Source: a bacterium (GTDB lineage: Bacteria > Actinomycetota > Acidimicrobiia > Acidimicrobiales > Bin134). From it: a stretch of DNA of 11,234 nt. The stretch is taken from NCBI GenBank assembly GCA_028820035.1, contig JAPPKI010000368.1:1-11234 (forward strand), written 5' to 3'. Positions 6,934 through 11,234 of the stretch are shown here, piece by piece. The notes under the pieces were generated by a model. The model searched no databases. It was given only the letters and a program-made list of their open reading frames with translations, and was not told the origin of the DNA. Position 1 is the stretch's first letter. Each line of letters begins with the position of its first letter. A program made the translations under genes and the position numbers.

Positions 6934-7557
6934 GTGAGCGAAACTGTGGAAGCCCAACTGTTCGAGGTCACCGAAGCAGCCATTGAGAAGGTGCTCGAAA
7001 TCCGGTCGAACGAGGACGACCCCGAAGCCCTCGGCCTGCGCATCGAGATCACCGGCACCAGCGGGGCCGACTACACCTACGACTTGGCGTTCGAGGAGGT
7101 GGCCGACTGCACCGAGGGCCACCGCCACATCACCTCCGATGGGCTCACCGTGATGATTCCCGAGGAGTCGGTGGAGAACCTGACCGGCGCCACCCTGGAT
7201 CTGCCCAACAATCCCATGCAGGGCGGGCTGGTGATCCGCAACCCCAACAAACCCGATCTTCTGGCCGGTGCCGACCTGGAGCTCTCCGGCACAATCCCCG
7301 AGCAGCTCCAGCAGCTCCTCGACCAGCACATCAATCCCTCGCTGGCCTCCCACGGCGGGTTCGCCAACCTGCTCGGGGTGGAGGGGCACACCGCCTACAT
7401 CACCATGGGCGGTGGCTGCCAGGGATGCGCCATGAGCGCCGCTACCTTGCGAGAGGGGATCACGGTGATGATCACCGAGGCCATCCCCGAGATCACCGAA
7501 GTGGTAGACGCCACCGATCACGAAGCCGGCGACAACCCCTATTTCGCCCGGGCCTGA
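6934..7557 (+). CDS. nfuA: NfuA-type Fe-S cluster carrier protein
   Basis: A soluble ~207-residue protein that accepts and delivers Fe-S clusters to target apoproteins. Two domains are visible. The N-terminal A-type (IscA/HesB-like) domain, about residues 5-105, is degenerate because it lacks the three ligand cysteines and has only one Cys. The C-terminal Nfu domain, about 120-205, has GGGCQGCAMS, where the CxxC cysteines (Cys162 and Cys165 from GTG 6934) bridge a [4Fe-4S] cluster between two monomers. The same layout is known from E. coli NfuA. The tail DATDHEAGDNPYF is typical of actinobacterial Nfu proteins as I recall them. GTG 6934 is preferred over GTG 6928 because of the -10 spacing. 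It stands apart from any suf or isc genes in this window and is preceded by a 65-bp non-coding gap. Confidence 0.9.
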   Translation: MSETVEAQLFEVTEAAIEKVLEIRSNEDDPEALGLRIEITGTSGADYTYDLAFEEVADCTEGHRHITSDGLTVMIPEESVENLTGATLDLPNNPMQGGLVIRNPNKPDLLAGADLELSGTIPEQLQQLLDQHINPSLASHGGFANLLGVEGHTAYITMGGGCQGCAMSAATLREGITVMITEAIPEITEVVDATDHEAGDNPYFARA

Positions 7558-7612
7558 GCCCTCCTTCGTCAATCGCCACATTGGCGGCATAGGCGTTGTC
7601 ATCGCGGCCTGG

Positions 7613-7618
7613 CAGAAT
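7613..7618 (+). promoter_or_regulatory. Putative -10 element of the amidohydrolase gene (leaderless)
   Basis: CAGAAT, one mismatch from TANNNT, ends 6 nt before ATG at 7625. The intervening bases GGCCCC are not a ribosome binding site. The gene lies 67 bp after nfuA, so it may have its own promoter. Weaker than the other three cases. Confidence 0.35.
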
Positions 7619-7624
7619 GGCCCC

Positions 7625-9322
7625 ATGTTTGATCTGCTGATTCGCGGGGGCACAGTTGTCGATGGGACGGGGGCCGCGTCGGCTGTGGCCGATGTGGCCG
7701 TGACGGATGGACGGGTGGCCGCTGTCGAGAGCCGAATCGACGCCGAAGCTGCCGAAGTGATCGACGCCGCGGGCCGCCATGTGACCCCCGGGTTCGTAGA
7801 TGTCCACACCCACTACGACGGGCAGGCCACCTGGGATCCGATCATGGCCCCCTCGGCATGGCACGGGGTGACCACGGTGGTGATGGGCAACTGCGGGGTG
7901 GGGTTCGCCCCCGCCGACCCCAACCGCCACGACTGGTTGATCGAGCTGATGGAGGGCGTGGAAGACATCCCCGGCGCAGCCCTCCATGAGGGGATCACCT
8001 GGCGGTGGGAGACCTTCCCCGAGTATCTCGACGAGCTCGAGCGGCTGGGCCGCACCATCGACGTGGCCGCCCAGGTGCCCCACGGAGCAGTACGGGCCTA
8101 TGTGATGGGCGACCGGGGGGCCACCACCGAGTCGGCTACCGCGGCGGAGCTGGCCGAGATGGCCCGCATCGTGGGCGAAGGGACGCAGGCCGGCGCGGTG
8201 GCGTTCTCCACCAATCGGCTGCCCATGCACACCTCGCTTTCGGGGGTGCCGGTGCCGGGAACCTTCGCCGATCACGAGGAGCTGGCCGCCATCATGAGCG
8301 CGCTCGACGGCCAGTCACTTGTGGAGGTAGTGCCGGCTGGTTCGATGGGCGAGGATCCCGACGCTCCCATCCGCGAGGTGGAGCTGTACCGGCGCCTCAG
8401 TCTGGAGACCGGTCGGGCCATCACCTTCACCATGGTCCAGGTCCACGTCAATCCCGGCCAATGGCGAGAGCAGATGGACATCGTGGAGCGGGCCAACGCC
8501 GAAGGGGCCAAGCTGGTGCCCCAGGTGCAGGGCCGCCCCGGCGGGCTGCTGGCCGGCTGGGACCAGTTCAACCCGTTCGCCAAGCGGTCTGCCTATCAGC
8601 CGCTCGACCGGCTACCGCTGGAGGAGCGGCTCGTCGAGCTTCGCCGCGCCGAAGTGCGTGACGCCATCTTGGCCGAGGACATCCCGGGCGATCCGGCCAT
8701 GGGGATCCTGCGCCACTCCCTGCATGCCACGTTCCCGTTCGACGGCGGCCCGGTGTTCGAGCCCGACCCGTCGGAATCGGTGGCCGCCATGGCCGAGAGT
8801 ACCGGCACCGACGTGTTCGGGCTGGTCTACGACCTGATGTGCGAGCGGGGGATGCTCCAGGTGTTCTTCACCGGCTATCGCCACGGCGATCTGGAAGATC
8901 TGCGGGAGATGATGGTGCATCCCATGACCGTGGTCGGTTTGGCCGACGGCGGGGCCCATTGCAGCGTGATCTCCGACGCCAGCTTGCCCACCTACATGCT
9001 CCAGCACTGGGTGCGCGACCGGCAGCGAGGGCCGAAGCTGTCCATTGCCGAGGCGGTGAAAATGCTCACCTCCGAGCCGGCTGAGCTATACGGCTTCGAC
9101 GACCGGGGCGTACTGGCCACCGGCAAGCGGGCCGACATCAACGTGATCGACCTCGACGCCATGCGCCTGCATCTGCCTGAGGTGGTGGGCGACCTGCCTA
9201 CCGGGGCCCGCCGCCTGCTGCAATCAGCCGACGGCTACGACGCCACCGTCTGCGCCGGCCAGGTCACTTTCCAAAACGGCCAGCCCACCGGTAACCGTCC
9301 CGGCTCTCTAATCCGCCGCTAG
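7625..9322 (+). CDS. Amidohydrolase-superfamily protein, N-acyl-D-amino-acid deacylase-like (Amidohydro_3)
   Basis: A 565-residue cytoplasmic protein of the amidohydrolase superfamily, closest in architecture to D-aminoacylases, which hydrolyse N-acyl-D-amino acids; the real substrate is unknown. It has the N-terminal beta-sandwich start ([13 protein letters not shown], 4-16), the metal HxH motif [10 protein letters not shown] (58-67, His61 and His63), the NCGVGFAP loop with Cys90 where D-aminoacylase has a metal-bridging Cys, the late barrel motif [10 protein letters not shown] (438-447) with catalytic Asp441, and the closing sandwich region around [16 protein letters not shown] (495-510). 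By manual alignment, the two mid-barrel His ligands of D-aminoacylase (in SHMR- and SHHK-type motifs) appear replaced, at VEVVPAG (233-239) and in the stretch 267-276. This suggests an altered metal site or different chemistry. The length fits the family (about 480-580). The start ATG is the first after the -10-like element. Confidence 0.87.
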   Translation: MFDLLIRGGTVVDGTGAASAVADVAVTDGRVAAVESRIDAEAAEVIDAAGRHVTPGFVDVHTHYDGQATWDPIMAPSAWHGVTTVVMGNCGVGFAPADPNRHDWLIELMEGVEDIPGAALHEGITWRWETFPEYLDELERLGRTIDVAAQVPHGAVRAYVMGDRGATTESATAAELAEMARIVGEGTQAGAVAFSTNRLPMHTSLSGVPVPGTFADHEELAAIMSALDGQSLVEVVPAGSMGEDPDAPIREVELYRRLSLETGRAITFTMVQVHVNPGQWREQMDIVERANAEGAKLVPQVQGRPGGLLAGWDQFNPFAKRSAYQPLDRLPLEERLVELRRAEVRDAILAEDIPGDPAMGILRHSLHATFPFDGGPVFEPDPSESVAAMAESTGTDVFGLVYDLMCERGMLQVFFTGYRHGDLEDLREMMVHPMTVVGLADGGAHCSVISDASLPTYMLQHWVRDRQRGPKLSIAEAVKMLTSEPAELYGFDDRGVLATGKRADINVIDLDAMRLHLPEVVGDLPTGARRLLQSADGYDATVCAGQVTFQNGQPTGNRPGSLIRR

Positions 9323-9327
9323 CCAAC

Positions 9328-9357
9328 GGCATCCACTGCGCTAGGTCGGGGGATGCC
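9328..9357. other. Inverted repeat just upstream of the helicase start
   Basis: GGCATCC (9328-9334) and GGATGCC (9351-9357) form a perfect 7-bp stem with a 16-nt loop. The repeat fills most of the 35-bp gap between the amidohydrolase stop and the helicase ATG. The right arm touches the ATG and overlaps the only purine-rich ribosome-site candidate (GGGGGA, 9348-9353). There is no U-tract, so it is not a classic terminator. It may be chance. Confidence 0.35.
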
Positions 9358-11234
9358 ATGAGAGGACCGGATTGCCTGGGCCGAAGCGCCTTGGTTGAAG
9401 TGGGGCACCCGGCACCGGAAGCGTGGGAGGGCTGTCAGCGGCTGACGGTCCGAACTGACGCATTCGACCCTGAGGTGGGCCGGGAGCTGAGGCGGGCCTG
9501 GGTGGAGCGCACTCCGCTGGTGATCGAACTGGACGGCGAGTTGCCACCGCCCGAGCCAGTTATGCACGCCCAGTGGTGGGAGCTCAAACCGGGTCTGACC
9601 ATGCCAGCCGAGGTGCTCCGCCATCTGCTGACGGCCAATGCGGTGGATTGGCGCGACCCTGAACGACCCAGGTTTGAGCCGCAAGAGCGAGCCCTGTCTC
9701 TGGGAGCCCGTCCCGCAGAAGTTGGCGAGCCGGGAGATGTGGTGACCGATGCCGGCCCGGTGTGGTGCGATGGGGGGCCGTTCGACGTGTTCACCAGCGA
9801 GGTGCTGGGCGGCAGACACGCTACCGGTGAGGTGGCTGGCGAGGAGCTTGGTGCCGGGTTGGCCCCCGCGGTGAATCTGGCAGTAGGCAGCCTGAAAGCG
9901 CTCAGCCCCGCCGTACCCCGGGCCGATCTTGCCGACGACCAGCGTGCCGCGGTCGGTCACCTGGGAGGAGCGGCCAACATTGTGGCGCCAGCCGGGTCGG
10001 GCAAGACCCGGGTGCTCACCGAGCGAGCCCGGTACTTGGTGCGCGACCTCGGGGTAGACCCAAGAGCCGTCTGCTTGGTGGCGTTCAACGTGCGGGCCCG
10101 GGCCGAAATACAGGAGCGCACCTCTGATCTACCGGGTTTGGAGGTGCGAACGCTGAACAGCCTGGCGCTGGCCATCTGCAACGGCACTGGGCCGTTTGCC
10201 CGACCCCGAGACCACGGTCGGGTGGAGGTGGTGGACGAGAGGCAAGTACGGGATCTGCTCGGTGAGATGGTGCCCCGCAAACGGCGGGCTATGACCGATC
10301 AGCTCGCCCCCTGGATTGAGGCGCTGGGCGCGTCCCGCCTGGGTTTACGCGATCCCGCCGAGGTGGAGCGCGATTTCCATCCCGATGTTCCCGACTTCTC
10401 CGAAACCGCCCCCCGCTATGTGAGCCTGCTCGACGCGGAGGGCCTGGTGGACTTCGACCAGCAGATCATGCGGGCTATCGACATCTTGCTGAGCGACCCC
10501 GCGGCCCGGGCCGTGGCCCGGCGCACCTGCGGCATTCTGCTGGTGGACGAATTCCAAGACCTCACCCCCGCGCACCTCCTGTTGGTACGGCTGCTGGCCG
10601 GGCCGAGGGCCGATGTATTCGGCGTGGGCGACGATGATCAAACCATCTACGGCTATTCCGGTGCTTCCCCGGAGTGGCTCATCGACTACCGCAAGCACTT
10701 TCCCGGGGCGCAACGCCACGAACTGCACGTCAACTACCGCTGTCCCCCCGAGGTAGTGGACGCGGCCTCGAACCTCCTATCCCACAACCGTCGCCGCATC
10801 GACAAACAGATCACTACGGCGCCGAGCGAGGATCGACAAGACGAAGGCGACTCCGGTTCGGCCATCACCGTCGAGAAGGCGGACGACGGAGCGCCGGTGC
10901 TGCGTCGGACGATCGAGTCGCTCCTCGATGGCGGTGCCGGACCCGAGGATGTTGCTGTGTTGACCAGGGTCAACAGCACGCTGCTGGTGCCCCAGGTCGT
11001 TCTGGGAGACATGGGGGTGCCGTCCAATCAGCCGGTGGGCCGCCTGTTTTTGGAGCGCACGGGGGTGGCCGCCGCCCTGGCCTGGCTCGACATCGCCACC
11101 GCCTCCGAGCGCGACCTGCCCGCCCGGGCGCTTTCGGACGCAGCCCGCCGTCCGCCCCGGGGCATCTCCCCCCGAGTCATCGAGTGGATCGCCGAGCAGC
11201 AGAGCACCTCGCAGATCAAGGCCCTGGCCGGCCG
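9358..11234 (+). CDS. UvrD/PcrA-type superfamily 1 ATP-dependent DNA helicase, 3' partial
   Basis: At least 625 residues of an ATP-dependent 3'-5' DNA helicase-type protein, open to the right edge. Visible motifs: Walker A APAGSGKT (210-217, Lys216), motif II LLVDEFQD (394-401, Asp397 and Glu398), motif III GDDDQTIYGYSGAS (424-437) and motif IV HVNYRCP (457-463, Arg461). LVDFDQQIM (near 360-370) matches the usual LDFDD region. Later helicase motifs lie near or beyond the edge. Motif Ia is unusual: AFNVRARAEIQ (242-252) in place of the TFTNKAA-like core, and the Ib-type motif reads RTLNS (264-268) where TFHS is usual. About 200 residues precede Walker A, with no domain I recognise; they include AEVLRHLLTANAVDW and GDVVTDAGPVWCDGGPF. 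ATG 9358 is the first ATG after the upstream stop; a later start cannot be excluded, but the frame stays open and protein-like throughout. It follows the amidohydrolase by 35 bp. Confidence 0.88.
   Translation, partial: MRGPDCLGRSALVEVGHPAPEAWEGCQRLTVRTDAFDPEVGRELRRAWVERTPLVIELDGELPPPEPVMHAQWWELKPGLTMPAEVLRHLLTANAVDWRDPERPRFEPQERALSLGARPAEVGEPGDVVTDAGPVWCDGGPFDVFTSEVLGGRHATGEVAGEELGAGLAPAVNLAVGSLKALSPAVPRADLADDQRAAVGHLGGAANIVAPAGSGKTRVLTERARYLVRDLGVDPRAVCLVAFNVRARAEIQERTSDLPGLEVRTLNSLALAICNGTGPFARPRDHGRVEVVDERQVRDLLGEMVPRKRRAMTDQLAPWIEALGASRLGLRDPAEVERDFHPDVPDFSETAPRYVSLLDAEGLVDFDQQIMRAIDILLSDPAARAVARRTCGILLVDEFQDLTPAHLLLVRLLAGPRADVFGVGDDDQTIYGYSGASPEWLIDYRKHFPGAQRHELHVNYRCPPEVVDAASNLLSHNRRRIDKQITTAPSEDRQDEGDSGSAITVEKADDGAPVLRRTIESLLDGGAGPEDVAVLTRVNSTLLVPQVVLGDMGVPSNQPVGRLFLERTGVAAALAWLDIATASERDLPARALSDAARRPPRGISPRVIEWIAEQQSTSQIKALAG

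Noticed and set aside
6724..7809. Minus-strand open frame spanning permease end, nfuA and amidohydrolase start
   Set aside because: It crosses three plus-strand reading frames and two intergenic gaps, and gives no recognisable protein.
9342..9347. TAGGTC as a -10 element for the helicase gene
   Set aside because: It ends 10 nt before ATG, outside the 6-8 nt spacing seen elsewhere, and lies in the loop of the inverted repeat. Co-transcription with the amidohydrolase is as likely.
9319..11219. Series of minus-strand open frames at the right end
   Set aside because: They are shadows of the plus-strand helicase, which reads without a stop to the window end and has all N-core helicase motifs.

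Overview
The window is high-GC bacterial DNA that is almost entirely coding. It has GTG starts, a gene of the mycothiol-dependent enzyme superfamily, a DrrA/DrrB-type ABC exporter and actinobacterial-looking helicase and Fe-S genes. This points to an actinobacterium; an uncultured Acidimicrobiia-like lineage is my best guess, from gene flavour only. I see no rRNA, tRNA, insertion sequence, prophage, CRISPR array or plasmid function. The first ~70 bases are rich in G and T homopolymers and look like an unreliable contig edge.

Layout: (1) 1-3514, plus strand: two adjacent large polytopic membrane proteins of the GT-C glycosyltransferase type. The first is cut by the left edge; the second is a clear TIGR03663/Agl23-like protein. 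Together they suggest lipid-linked sugar transfer or surface glycan assembly. (2) 3519-5067, minus strand: a two-gene unit, a crotonase-superfamily protein followed by a maleylpyruvate-isomerase/DinB-like protein. It converges on the GT-C pair with only 4 bp between the stops. (3) 5112-6868, plus strand: a DrrA-type ATPase and DrrB-type permease, overlapping by 4 bp, forming an ABC-2 exporter. It is divergent from the crotonase across a 44-bp gap that appears to hold two back-to-back -10 elements. (4) 6934-7557: an NfuA-type Fe-S carrier. (5) 7625-9322: an amidohydrolase of the D-aminoacylase-like family. (6) 9358 to the right edge: a UvrD/PcrA-type superfamily 1 helicase with a ~200-residue N-terminal extension, truncated by the window end. 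It has no stop codon in the window, so a stop-to-stop ORF search could miss it.

A recurring regulatory theme is that four unit-leading genes (crotonase, ABC ATPase, nfuA, amidohydrolase) have a -10-like hexamer ending 6 to 8 nt before the preferred start codon. This is the geometry of leaderless transcripts. The internal gene of the minus-strand unit instead has a strong Shine-Dalgarno sequence. These promoter calls decide two start codons. No obviously new multi-gene system is visible. The most unusual items are the helicase with its altered motifs and N-terminal extension, the amidohydrolase with an apparently altered metal site, and the GT-C pair.
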